Part shown: in pieces, positions 35,478-43,800 of the stretch
Numbering within the stretch: position 1 is the stretch's first letter
How the letters are laid out: the number at the start of each line of letters is the position of its first letter
NCBI RefSeq assembly: GCF_013390595.1
Contig: NZ_JACAWV010000026.1
Span: 62,001-126,000 of the forward strand
From: Rhizobium sp. RM
GTDB lineage: Bacteria; Pseudomonadota; Alphaproteobacteria; Rhizobiales; Rhizobiaceae
Direction: 5' to 3'
Length of the DNA: 64,000 nucleotides
Translations under genes and position numbers: made by a program
Notes under the pieces: model-generated
Told to the model about the DNA's origin: nothing
Databases searched by the model: none
What the model saw: the letters and a program-made list of their open reading frames with translations, nothing else

Positions 35478-36377
35478 ATGCGCAAATCGGTAACGTTCAA
35501 AAGTTCAGGCTTAAAGATCGCAGGGAATCTGTTCACATCGGATAAACCCAATGGCCGTACGATCGTCATTGGCCATCCTGGTACCGCGGTTAAAGAGCAG
35601 TCCCCCGCTCTATATGCACAGAAATTGTCAGAACAGGGCTTCACGCTGCTCACATTCGACGCTGCCTATCAAGGCGAGAGCGAAGGCTTGCCACGAGATT
35701 TGGAAAACCCGGCTCAGCGGATTGAAGATTTCAAGGCAGCTGTTTCTTTTCTCAGTGTGCAATCGGACATTGATCCCGCCCGGATAGGGATCCTTGGTAT
35801 ATGTGCGTCTGGTGGCTACGCAATTCCAGCTTCCGTAGGCGACCCTAGAGTAAAGGCAGTTGCTACAGTTGCAGCTGTCGATGTTGGGCTGCAGATACGT
35901 GCCGGGGCAGACGGAAATCAGGATCCAGCTGTCCTCATCAATCTACTCGAAGCGGCCGCTGAAGCACGTACTCGTGTCGCGGCTGGCGAAGAGATGGGGC
36001 GGTTTCCTGTCTTCCCCGCCGGTCAGGAAGAGGCGCGAGCGGGTGGCCTTCATGTCTTCGAAGGGTGGGAATACTACTGCACTGAACGGTGCAGCCATCC
36101 GCGTTCTGCCAGATCTCTTACCTGGGATAGCGTCGATCGGATGGCCACATTCGATGCATTTCGCTTTATAGAAATGATCTCTCCTCGCCCTCTCCTGATG
36201 ATCACAGCAGAAAATGCTGTAACCGCATGGATGACGTTGGATGCCTTCGAGCGCGCTAAGGAGCCTAAGATGCTCTATGTGGTCGACAACGCAACCCATG
36301 TCGATCTTTATGATCGCGAAGCGTCCGTCAATGACGCTTTATCCAGGTTGGTTGATTTCTTTTCAGAAGCACTCTGA
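35478..36377 (+). CDS. Alpha/beta hydrolase (YcjY/dienelactone-hydrolase-like)
   Basis: A cytoplasmic hydrolase of 299 residues. An oxyanion-side GHPGTAVKEQ is followed by the nucleophile elbow GILGICASGGYAIP, where the nucleophile may be the Cys of GIC, as in YcjY-type proteins, or the following Ser. An acidic residue near LLMITAENAV and the His in NATHVDLYD complete the triad. The long middle insert (FEGWEYYCTERC) is usual for this group. The substrate is unknown. ATG 35478 is preferred because AGGA lies 9 bases upstream; a GTG at 35442 is a weaker alternative. It is divergent from the SDR gene, sharing a 230-base intergenic region with no clear operator. Confidence 0.82.
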   Translation: MRKSVTFKSSGLKIAGNLFTSDKPNGRTIVIGHPGTAVKEQSPALYAQKLSEQGFTLLTFDAAYQGESEGLPRDLENPAQRIEDFKAAVSFLSVQSDIDPARIGILGICASGGYAIPASVGDPRVKAVATVAAVDVGLQIRAGADGNQDPAVLINLLEAAAEARTRVAAGEEMGRFPVFPAGQEEARAGGLHVFEGWEYYCTERCSHPRSARSLTWDSVDRMATFDAFRFIEMISPRPLLMITAENAVTAWMTLDAFERAKEPKMLYVVDNATHVDLYDREASVNDALSRLVDFFSEAL

Positions 36378-36581
36378 CGTTTCAAGCAGGAGGAAGAACT
36401 GCCGGTTACGCTCCCGGCCTTCGCCGATCAGAAGAGCCACCCAGCTCCATGACGCTTTGGTCTCAATGACGAGAATAAATCTCGCTCGTCGCATCATCTG
36501 AAGTTTAACGTCTATCTTCAGGCGCTATGAGAGATTTGTCCTAAGCTGATTGTTTGAATTTAGGTCAATAAATTTTGGTTG

Positions 36582-36604
36582 CGCCGCCACGTAACAACGC
36601 GGCG
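36582..36604 (-). terminator. GC-rich hairpin downstream of the cold-shock gene
   Basis: CGCCGC (36582-36587) pairs with GCGGCG (36599-36604), 40 bases past the end of the cold-shock gene. A second stem, GCACGC/GCGTGC, sits at 36614-36629. On the leftward strand the stems are followed by an A/T-rich tract, but no clean T-run. Confidence 0.35.
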
Positions 36605-36643
36605 ACGCACCATTGCACGCAGGTGCGTGCGAAAGCAGATCAA

Positions 36644-36847
36644 TCAGACAGAAGTGACGTTTTCCGCCTTGGACTTTCCGGTTTTCCGGTCCTGGCCAAG
36701 CTCGTAGCTCACTTTTTCGCCGTCACGAAGCGGGGCCGAACCCTGGACTGCCGAAATGTGGACGAAGACGTCAGCGCCGCCGTTATCCGGCGTAATAAAG
36801 CCGAAGCCCTTGTCCTGATTGAAAAATTTTACTGTGCCAGTGGCCAT
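36644..36847 (-). CDS. cspA: Cold-shock-domain protein
   Basis: A 67-residue single cold-shock domain that binds single-stranded RNA and DNA and melts mRNA structure. The protein begins [20 protein letters not shown], which holds RNP1 (KGFGFI). RNP2 is DVFVHISAV, and the end is [11 protein letters not shown]. Length and sequence are those of CspA-family proteins. The longer in-frame reading to 36970 is rejected because it would add 41 unrelated residues before a canonical CspA start. GGGGATAT lies before ATG 36847. The region upstream probably forms a structured leader, as is common for csp genes. Confidence 0.95.
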   Translation of the reverse strand: MATGTVKFFNQDKGFGFITPDNGGADVFVHISAVQGSAPLRDGEKVSYELGQDRKTGKSKAENVTSV

Positions 36848-36970
36848 GTATATCCCCGTAAATGATCGGCGGCTTGTTTGCCGCTGCGGGAGAATAGGTA
36901 TCGATGCCGTGAACGGCAATCCTGTTTTTACTAAAAAACCGTGCGAGGCCGCTTTACTGGTAAGAATCAT
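36848..36970 (-). promoter_or_regulatory. Probable structured 5' leader of the cold-shock gene
   Basis: On the leftward strand this region contains a perfect 5-bp stem (GCGGC at 36869-36873 with GCCGC at 36880-36884) about 20 bases before the start codon. A second stem, TGCCG/CGGCA, follows at about 36906-36919. Csp genes commonly have long leaders whose fold depends on temperature; that role here is inferred. Confidence 0.4.
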
Positions 36971-37145
36971 TCGCTTTGATGATGGCCGATGAATGAACGA
37001 ATTCCGAAATCCTGCCGCTTAAATCACCTTCGGTAAAGCACAGCCGGTTTGGGCGAAGAGACACCAACGCGCCTCAGAAAAAGAACGCGGACTTTGCCGA
37101 TCCGCCGAAACAGCAAAGTCGGATTGAAGAAGGAACTTTTAAACG

Positions 37146-37391
37146 ATGACTCTAGGAGAGCTCATACGCGCCTACCGTCCGCACCTGGACGATGCCTCAG
37201 TGGGTGTCCGGCGCAGTTGGGAGGAGACCTTCAGGTATACGCTCAGACATTATCCGGAGAGAACCCAACTGGAAGATTTCGATCTGGATGTCCTGGGTGA
37301 ACGAATGGCGGCGGCGGGTATCCAGAAGCAGTTCGTGGATGGTTATGTCAATCGCTGGCGTGAGCTGTTGAAACTCGCAAGCCAGCTTTGA
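37146..37391 (+). CDS. Small protein of unknown function, resembles an integrase core-binding segment
   Basis: An 81-residue protein, helical in appearance. LGELIRAYRPHLDDASVGVR, EETFRYTLRHYPE and LEDFDLDVLGERMAAAG read like the N-terminal SAM-like (core-binding) domain of tyrosine recombinases. No catalytic domain follows, so it is not an integrase. AAGGA lies upstream of ATG 37146. It may be a free-standing small DNA-binding or interaction protein, or a remnant. The spacing to the next small gene (118 bases) allows co-transcription. Confidence reflects protein-like composition; I do not recognise the family. Confidence 0.55.
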   Translation: MTLGELIRAYRPHLDDASVGVRRSWEETFRYTLRHYPERTQLEDFDLDVLGERMAAAGIQKQFVDGYVNRWRELLKLASQL

Positions 37392-37509
37392 AGCGTCTGG
37401 ATTTGCCCTGACCGAATCCACCCTGAATTAGGGCAGAAGGGCGCCTCGAATATGGACATTGAACCTGATCATCCCCATCTCTGTTCTGAGATCAACAAGG
37501 GAGGTTGCG

Positions 37510-37755
37510 ATGTCGCGTCCTGCCGTTCCGGCTGTCCAAAATCAGGTTGTTCAGGTTCTTGCGCCGGCACGATTGTCGCGTCGGGCCACAGTACTCTGCG
37601 AGTGCTGTCGGGAACGCAAATCCGCGCGCGATTTCGACATGGATGGATGCGGGATCTGCAACAGTTGCCTCGAGTGTGACACGCTCCTCGTTCAGCTGGA
37701 TTCTGATGACGAAAGCCCTGGAGCCTATACCATAACCGTTGACCGAAACGGCTGA
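37510..37755 (+). CDS. Small Cys-rich protein of unknown function, zinc-ribbon-like
   Basis: An 81-residue protein with seven cysteines at residues 30, 32, 33, 47, 50, 53 and 56, arranged as C-x-C-C followed by C-x2-C-x2-C-x2-C. This suggests one or two zinc (or iron-sulfur) sites. The N-terminus is basic and flexible, the C-terminus acidic (LDSDDESPG). ATG 37510 is strongly supported by GGGAGG five to six bases upstream. A reading from 37459 has no such site. It may act as a small regulatory or nucleic-acid-binding protein; I cannot assign a family. Confidence 0.65.
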   Translation: MSRPAVPAVQNQVVQVLAPARLSRRATVLCECCRERKSARDFDMDGCGICNSCLECDTLLVQLDSDDESPGAYTITVDRNG

Positions 37756-37882
37756 TTGGTGCTCGGTTCTGCCCAAGCTTCAGTTTCTCGAACCGTGCAA
37801 CCCGAGCTGTATTTGGAACCCAGCGAAGCCGGGTGGATGGAAATACCGAGTGGGCGTTACGATCCACCCCGATTCTTGTAGA

Positions 37883-38920
37883 TTATCCAGCAATCGGTGG
37901 GTTAAGGCGCGCAAACCCTTCCTGACGGTAGTAGGGTGAGTGCGGGTAGGGAGGCGTTACAGCGCTTGCTTCGTCGAGTGTTCGCAGTTGAGCGGGGTTC
38001 AGGGTCCAGCCGATTGCACCGAGGTTCTGTCGCAGTTGATCCGCATTGCGCGCGCCGATGATGACTGAGGACACGGTCGGGCGTTGCAGAAGCCAGTTGA
38101 GCGCGATCTGCGACACTGTCTTTCCGGTCTCCTCGGCTATTGCGTCAAGAGTGTCAACAACGCGATAAAGCAGTTCATCGTCAACCGGTGGCCCAAAGCT
38201 CGCAGTTTCATGCAGCCGGCTTTTTTCCGGAAGCGGAACGCCGCGCCGGATTTTCCCAGTCAATCGTCCCCAGCCAAGCGGCGACCAGACCATTGCACCA
38301 AGGCCCTGATCCTCGCCAAGAGGCATGAGATCCCACTCATAATCACGCCCGATAAGGGAATAGTAGACCTGGTTCGCTACATAACGCGGCCAGCCGTGTC
38401 GCTCGGCAACAGCAAGTGATTTCATGATCTGCCAGCCGGAGAAGTTCGACACCCCGACATAACGGATTTTTCCGGCGCGAACGAGCATATCGAGCGTCGA
38501 CAGGACTTCCTCGACTGGCGTAGCCGCATCGAAGGCATGAAGCTGGAAGATATCGATATGATCGGTGGAGAGACGGCGCAGCGCATTTTCGACGGCCTTT
38601 ACCAGATGAAGGCGTGAGGAACCCGCATCGTTCGGCCCATCACTGGTTGGGAGTGTCGCTTTGGTCGAAATCAGAACCGCATCGCGTCGCCCCCTGATTG
38701 CCTGACCAAGCAGCTCTTCCGACGCACCATTGGAGTAGACGTCAGCAGTGTCGAACAGATTGACGCCAGCCTCCAGGCAAATGTCCACGAAGCGACTTGC
38801 CTCCGTTGCATCAGAGGTGCCCCAGTTGCTGAACAGTGGGCCTGTTCCACCAAAAGTTCCTGTTCCGAAGGAGAGAACTGGGACCTTGAGTCCCGACCTT
38901 CCGAGATAGCGATATTCCAT
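37883..38920 (-). CDS. Aldo/keto reductase
   Basis: A 345-residue NADPH-dependent aldo/keto reductase with a TIM-barrel fold. It begins YRYLGRSGLKVPVLSFGTGT. The catalytic tetrad can be placed at D (FDTADVYSNG), Y (same segment), K (LISTKATL) and H (FQLHAFD). The cofactor-binding end is SVIIGARNADQLRQNLGA. The relatives I know include YajO/voltage-gated potassium-channel beta-like AKRs. It reads away from the LysR gene at 39063, so the two probably form a regulator/target pair with a 142-base shared promoter region. The physiological substrate is unknown. Confidence 0.92.
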   Translation of the reverse strand: MEYRYLGRSGLKVPVLSFGTGTFGGTGPLFSNWGTSDATEASRFVDICLEAGVNLFDTADVYSNGASEELLGQAIRGRRDAVLISTKATLPTSDGPNDAGSSRLHLVKAVENALRRLSTDHIDIFQLHAFDAATPVEEVLSTLDMLVRAGKIRYVGVSNFSGWQIMKSLAVAERHGWPRYVANQVYYSLIGRDYEWDLMPLGEDQGLGAMVWSPLGWGRLTGKIRRGVPLPEKSRLHETASFGPPVDDELLYRVVDTLDAIAEETGKTVSQIALNWLLQRPTVSSVIIGARNADQLRQNLGAIGWTLNPAQLRTLDEASAVTPPYPHSPYYRQEGFARLNPPIAG

Positions 38921-39062
38921 GACACCAACCTTTGCCTGATGATGAGCGATCAGAACCCTGCGGCCAGATCTTCGGCTTGCGTGACCGTGAAATTAAGATA
39001 GGCGACGGAACGTCATTGAAATAGACTGAGTTAAATAACATCACTTGTGAGATAGATTCATC

Positions 39063-39968
39063 ATGGCGAGACCTGAGGTAAACCGGTTTGGTGAGATGGA
39101 GGTCTTTGTGCGGGTAGTCGAACTCGGTGGCTTCTCACAGGCGGCCAGGGCGGCGCATCTCACACCGTCAGCGGTCAGCAAACTCATAGCCCGACTGGAG
39201 TCGCGCCTCGGCGCAAGGCTGCTTAACCGATCAACACGGCAGTTGAAGCTCACGGCAGAGGGCTGCGTTTTTTATGAACGCGCAACCCGCCTGCTTGCCG
39301 ACCTCGAGGACGCGGAGCGCACGGCAGGCCTCGGTGAGCAGGCGGTGGGGCGTGTTCGCGTGAACACGAGTGCCTCCTATTTCAATCACATCCTCGCACC
39401 GGTCTTGCCGGAATTTCTTGCGCGTCACGCTGGCGTGACGGTCGATTTCATGCAGACCGATACCGTTGTTGATCTCGTGACGGACAGGACAGATGTTGCG
39501 ATCCGGGCCGGGCCCTTGAAAAGTTCCAGCCTGTTGGCACGCAAGCTTGGCCAAACGCCGCTCATGATCGTAGCCGCGCCCTCGTACCTGGAACGGTATG
39601 GTGAACCCCGGGCGATTGAAGACCTCGAGGCGCATAATCGCCTCGGCTTCGGATATACAAGATCCGTTGAAGGATGGCTGCTTCACGACGGCGTCAAAAC
39701 GGTCAACATTCCGGTCACCGGTCGGGTTCAGGTCAGTGACGGTGAAGGCATGCGCCATCTTTGCCTTGCAGGCGTCGGCATCGCCCGACTTGCAGCCTTC
39801 ACGGTGAGAAAGGACATTGCCGCTGGCCGGCTCGTGGCACTGCTTGACCATCTCGACCCGGGACAGGAGGAGGAATTCCATGCTGTCTATATCGGCCAGG
39901 GCGGCCCGGTACCGTCTCGCGTCCGTGCACTGTTGGACTTCCTGGCCGAAAGAGCAAGGGTGAACTAG
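39063..39968 (+). CDS. LysR-family transcriptional regulator
   Basis: A 301-residue LysR regulator. The winged helix-turn-helix is at residues 10-60 (FVRVVELGGFSQAARAAHLT, PSAVSKLIARLESRLGARLL). The effector-binding domain follows from about 90, with GRVRVNTSASYFNH and the DVAIRAGPLKSSSL stretch typical of the subgroup that controls neighbouring oxidoreductases. It is divergent from the aldo/keto reductase at 38920, the classic layout in which LysR controls the adjacent gene and itself. Effector unknown. Residues are full-length, with no sign of decay. Confidence 0.92.
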   Translation: MARPEVNRFGEMEVFVRVVELGGFSQAARAAHLTPSAVSKLIARLESRLGARLLNRSTRQLKLTAEGCVFYERATRLLADLEDAERTAGLGEQAVGRVRVNTSASYFNHILAPVLPEFLARHAGVTVDFMQTDTVVDLVTDRTDVAIRAGPLKSSSLLARKLGQTPLMIVAAPSYLERYGEPRAIEDLEAHNRLGFGYTRSVEGWLLHDGVKTVNIPVTGRVQVSDGEGMRHLCLAGVGIARLAAFTVRKDIAAGRLVALLDHLDPGQEEEFHAVYIGQGGPVPSRVRALLDFLAERARVN

Positions 39969-40004
39969 GCGAATATCACCCTTTTTGCTTCTGGTTCGCT
40001 CAGA

Positions 40005-40406
40005 TCACTTTATCTGAATGGGCGCCTTCACCGTCTCGACTGTCAGCCTGTGTATGCGGTTGTCTCGCGCGGTCCAGTCGATCGACTGTCCGGACGACAA
40101 GCCAATCAATGCGGCGCCAATCGGTGTCATGATCGAGATTTTTCCTTCGGCAATATCGGCCTCACCGGGATAGACGAGCGTAACCTGGCGGTCTTCACCA
40201 AGATCGCTGGTATAACGGAGAGACGATCCCATTCTGACAACCCCCTCTGGCAGTTCCAGATCGTCGACAATGCGGGCGCGTTCCAGTTCGGTCAGGAGCG
40301 CATCCGAGACCTCAGGGTTTTGCAATGCCTGACTGTCGGCGAGCCTTGTGAGGCGTTCGTATTCCGAACGGGCGATGGTGATGGAAGGCTTGCTCTTGTG
40401 TGCCAC
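40005..40406 (-). CDS. rnk: Rnk/GreA-like nucleoside diphosphate kinase regulator
   Basis: A 133-residue protein of the GreA/GreB C-terminal family with a short N-terminal helical segment (SITIARSEYERLTRLADSQA), as in Rnk. The FKBP-like domain has LRYTSDLGEDRQVTLVYPGE, then ADIAEGKISIMTPIGAALIG and LSSGQSIDW. Rnk binds RNA polymerase near the secondary channel and was named for control of nucleoside diphosphate kinase. It lacks the long coiled coil of GreA, so it should not act as a cleavage factor. It converges on the LysR gene, ending 36 bases away. The start at 40406 gives the usual length. Confidence 0.88.
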   Translation of the reverse strand: MAHKSKPSITIARSEYERLTRLADSQALQNPEVSDALLTELERARIVDDLELPEGVVRMGSSLRYTSDLGEDRQVTLVYPGEADIAEGKISIMTPIGAALIGLSSGQSIDWTARDNRIHRLTVETVKAPIQIK

Positions 40407-40809
40407 GTCAATACTCTTGAATATTCGCGGCTGCAGTCACTGCGCCACGTGATGATTTCAGGAAATTTCAGGATCGCTGTCGCCTTGATTGTTGGCGGAC
40501 GGTAAAGCCAACACTTGCGCCCCTCGACCGGGCGCGACACGACCGGGCCGGGGGTCAGATTCCCGCGATGACAAAAACCCGCTTCAAAACGGTATCGAGA
40601 CACATGATCAGCATGAGCTGAACATGGCTCTCTCACCTCTTTCAGTCAACCCAGATGGCCGTAGCGTGGGACAAAAGAAGTTAGGCGGTCGGCTGATTGT
40701 TTCCGAGATAGAAACACGCTGGCTAGCTTTGGGCTGAAGCTGCAAAGGTATCTCAGCCTTCCGAAGGAAATGTGAGCAGAGTTCCGATGCTCTGCTCACG
40801 AGGCCGGCG
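40407..40809. other. Intergenic region between rnk-like gene and the giant repeat gene
   Basis: These 403 bases hold the upstream region of the rnk-like gene at the left and the terminator of the giant gene at 40772-40799. The middle (about 40500-40740) contains GC-rich runs but no gene or RNA I can support; an 82-codon frame at 40489 lacks family features. Confidence 0.45.
40772..40799 (-). terminator. Terminator hairpin of the giant repeat gene
   Basis: GTGAGCAGAG (40772-40781) and CTCTGCTCAC (40790-40799) form a perfect 10-bp stem with an 8-base loop. It starts 11 bases beyond the stop codon of the leftward gene. A short A/T stretch follows; position and strength make it a likely terminator. 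Confidence 0.65.
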
Positions 40810-43800
40810 TCAAACGTCCTGATAAGACGAAATCGCCGCAGTGACGTCAGATGGTTCCTGTGCCTCTGCTTCCGTCTCAGATTGCGTGGCGGAGTTGGAC
40901 GGAGCGGCATCCTGAGTGGCGCTGCCTGCCTCCGCTTCATTCTTCAATGCAGCAACCTGTGCAGACGTCATGGCGGCGATCTGGCCCGGTGTGAAGGCTG
41001 TCGCCTGCGAGGCAGTCAGGGCCGCAAGCGTGCCGGTCCTCAATCCGGTGATCGCGCTTGAAGTCAGGCTGATGAGTTGTTCTGCCGAGAACGCTGCCAG
41101 ATCATCGCCCGCGAGTGCCGCCGCCTGCGTTAAGGTGAGGGCGCCGACCTGCGATATCGACAGTGCCCCGATTTGAGCAGGACCCATTGCTGCGACCTGA
41201 CTGTAGCTGAGAGCAGCAACTTGGTTTGTCGACAGGGCGGCAATCTCACCGGTCGTCAGGGCCGCGACAATGGCCGTTGACAGTCCCCTGATCGCAGTCG
41301 AGCTGATTGCCGCCAGCTTCTCCGTCGAAAATGTTGTCAGGTCCTCTGTCGTCAATCCCTGAAGCCCACCAGAACTCAATGCTGCGATCTGGCTCGTCGT
41401 AAGGATATCGATCTGGCCCTTGCTGAGAGCTCCAACCTGATCGCTCGTCAGCCCGGAAATGCCGGATGTGCTCAAGGCGGCGACCTCGGCAGAAGAAAGA
41501 GCGGCAATGAAGTCGGTCGGAAGCCCTTTTATTGCGCTTGCACCGATAGCAGCGAGTTCTTCGGGCGAGAAGGTCTCCAGCTTTTCGGGCGATAGTGCCT
41601 TGATCGCATCCGAACTCAGCGATGCGATTTGCCGGCTGGACAGGGCCTCGATCTGCTCGACACTCATTGCACCTGCCTGGGCGCTGCTCAGCCCGGCTAT
41701 AGCTTTGGCATCGAGTGCAGCGATTTTTTCGCTCGAAAGCGAAGCGATGCCGGATGGGCTCAACGCCGCGGTCTGTTTCGAGGAAAGGGCGCCGATCTGG
41801 CTATTCGTCATGGCATTGAGCTGATCCGTGCTCATTGCGGTGATTTGCTCGGTGGTCAGACCAGCTATCGCTGCTGTTGAGAGAGCGGCTACCTGTGTCG
41901 TCGTCAACGCTGCAATCATTGCGCTCGACAGGCCCGAAACTGCGGATGAACTGATGGCACCCAACTCCGCAGTGGTGAAGGTATCGAGATCGTCCGCACC
42001 AAGTGCGGCAATCTGTTTTGCGCTCATCGCGCTGATCTGGGCACTGGTGAAGCCCTCGATCTGGGCGGCGCTTAAAGCGGTGATCTGATCGGTCGTCAGG
42101 CCTACTATTCCGGCGGTGCTGAAGGCTGCGATCTTGTCCGCCGAGAGGGAGGCGACGCTGGTCGCGGTAAGGGCGGCGGTCTGTCTGGAGGCAAGAGCGC
42201 CGATTTGAGACGTCGTCAAGGCATCGAGCTGATCGATGTTCAGTGCCGCGAGCTGGCCAGTGGTCAAGCCTGAGATTGCGGCCGTACTCAGCGCGTTAAT
42301 CTGGACCGATGTCAGCGTCATAACGGTTGCCGCCGACAGGCCAGAGATGGCATTCGAGCCGATTGCTGCAAGATCGGCAGTCGAAAACATAGCCAGACCT
42401 TCTGCGCTCAGCGAAGCAATCTGCTTCGAACTCAGTGCGCCAACCTGGGTGCTGGTCAACGCCTCAACCTGATCGGTTTTGAGCACTGCAATCTGATCTG
42501 AAGTCAGTCCGGCTATGCCGGAAGGTGCAAGCGCGGCAATCTGATCGACGGAAAGCGAGGCTATGTCAGCGGTTTCAAGTGCTGCGATCTGTTTTGAGGT
42601 GAGAGCTCCAATCTGAGCGGTTGTCAGGGCGCTCAACTGTTCGGTATTCAGGGCCTCGATCTGCACCGTAGTAAGCCCTGAAACAGATGTGGCGCTCAAT
42701 GCAGCGATCTGGGCTGTCGTCAACGATGCAATCGTTGTCGTTGAGAGGCCCGAAATCGCGTTCGAACCGATTGCTGCAAGCTCTGCTGTGGTGAACGTGT
42801 TTATACCCTCCGCACTCAGAGCGCCGATCTGTTTCGAGCTGAGGGCGCTGATCAGGGCACTGGTCAGGGCTTCGACCTGCCCGGTGCTAAGGGCGCCAAT
42901 CTGATCCGTGCTCAGGCCTGCTATGCCCGCCGTGCTCAATGCGGCAAGCTGTGATGTCGAAAGCGACGCAACATCGGCGGCTCGCAATGCGGCAATCTGT
43001 TTGGAGGTGACTGCACCGATCTGAGAAGTCGTCAAAGCCTTGATCTGGTCGGTGGTGAACGCGGCAACCTGAGCGGTGCTGAGTGCTCCTATCCCTGCTG
43101 TCGAAAGTGCAGCGATCTGCGCCGTCGTGAGCGATGCAACGGTCTGCGGCGACAGGCCGGTGATTGCGCTTGAGGCGATCGCGGCAAAATCCCTGGTGGA
43201 GAACATGCTGATTGCGTCTGCGCTCAGCGCGGCAATCTGTTTGGAGTTCAACGCACCGACCTGAGCGCTGGTCAGCGCCTCGACCTGATTGAATGCAAGC
43301 GCCGTAATCTGTGCCGTACTCAGCATGCTGACGCTCAGCGAGTTGAGAGCGGTGATCTGCGATTCGCTCATCTGGACCAGGATTTCTGTCGACAACCCCG
43401 AGATCGCGCTTGAACTGATTGCGGCAATGTCCTTGGTCGTAAAGGTTGCAATGCCTTCAACGCCCAGGGCGGTGATCTGCCTGGAGGTTAGCGCGCTGAC
43501 CTGCACGCTCGTGAAGGCCTCGACCTGCGCCGTGCTCAAGGCGGCGATCTGCGCGGTGCTTAGGGCGCCGACGCTCTGTGAACTGAAGGCGGCGATCTGA
43601 GCTGTCGTCAGGGAGGTAAGGGCGTCCGTCGACAATCCCGCGATTGCGTCTGCACCGATAGCAGCAATATCCTTTGTCGAGAATTGCGCTACGCCTTCGG
43701 CCCCAAGCTCGGCAATCTGCGCGGAGCCGAGATTGCGGATCTGCAAACTCGTGAGGGCTTCTGCCTGACTGGTCGTAAACGATGCCAGTTGCTGGGTGGT

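Noticed and set aside
37146-37391. Phage integrase fragment marking an integrated element
   Set aside because: Only a helical core-binding-like segment is present, with no catalytic domain, no attachment-site repeat and no tRNA nearby, so a mobile element is not supported.
39007-39032. Possible general-stress promoter (GGAAC-N17-AGTT) before the LysR gene
   Set aside because: The -10 part lacks the C of CGTT and the spacing fits only loosely; unlike the site at 54784 it is not convincing.
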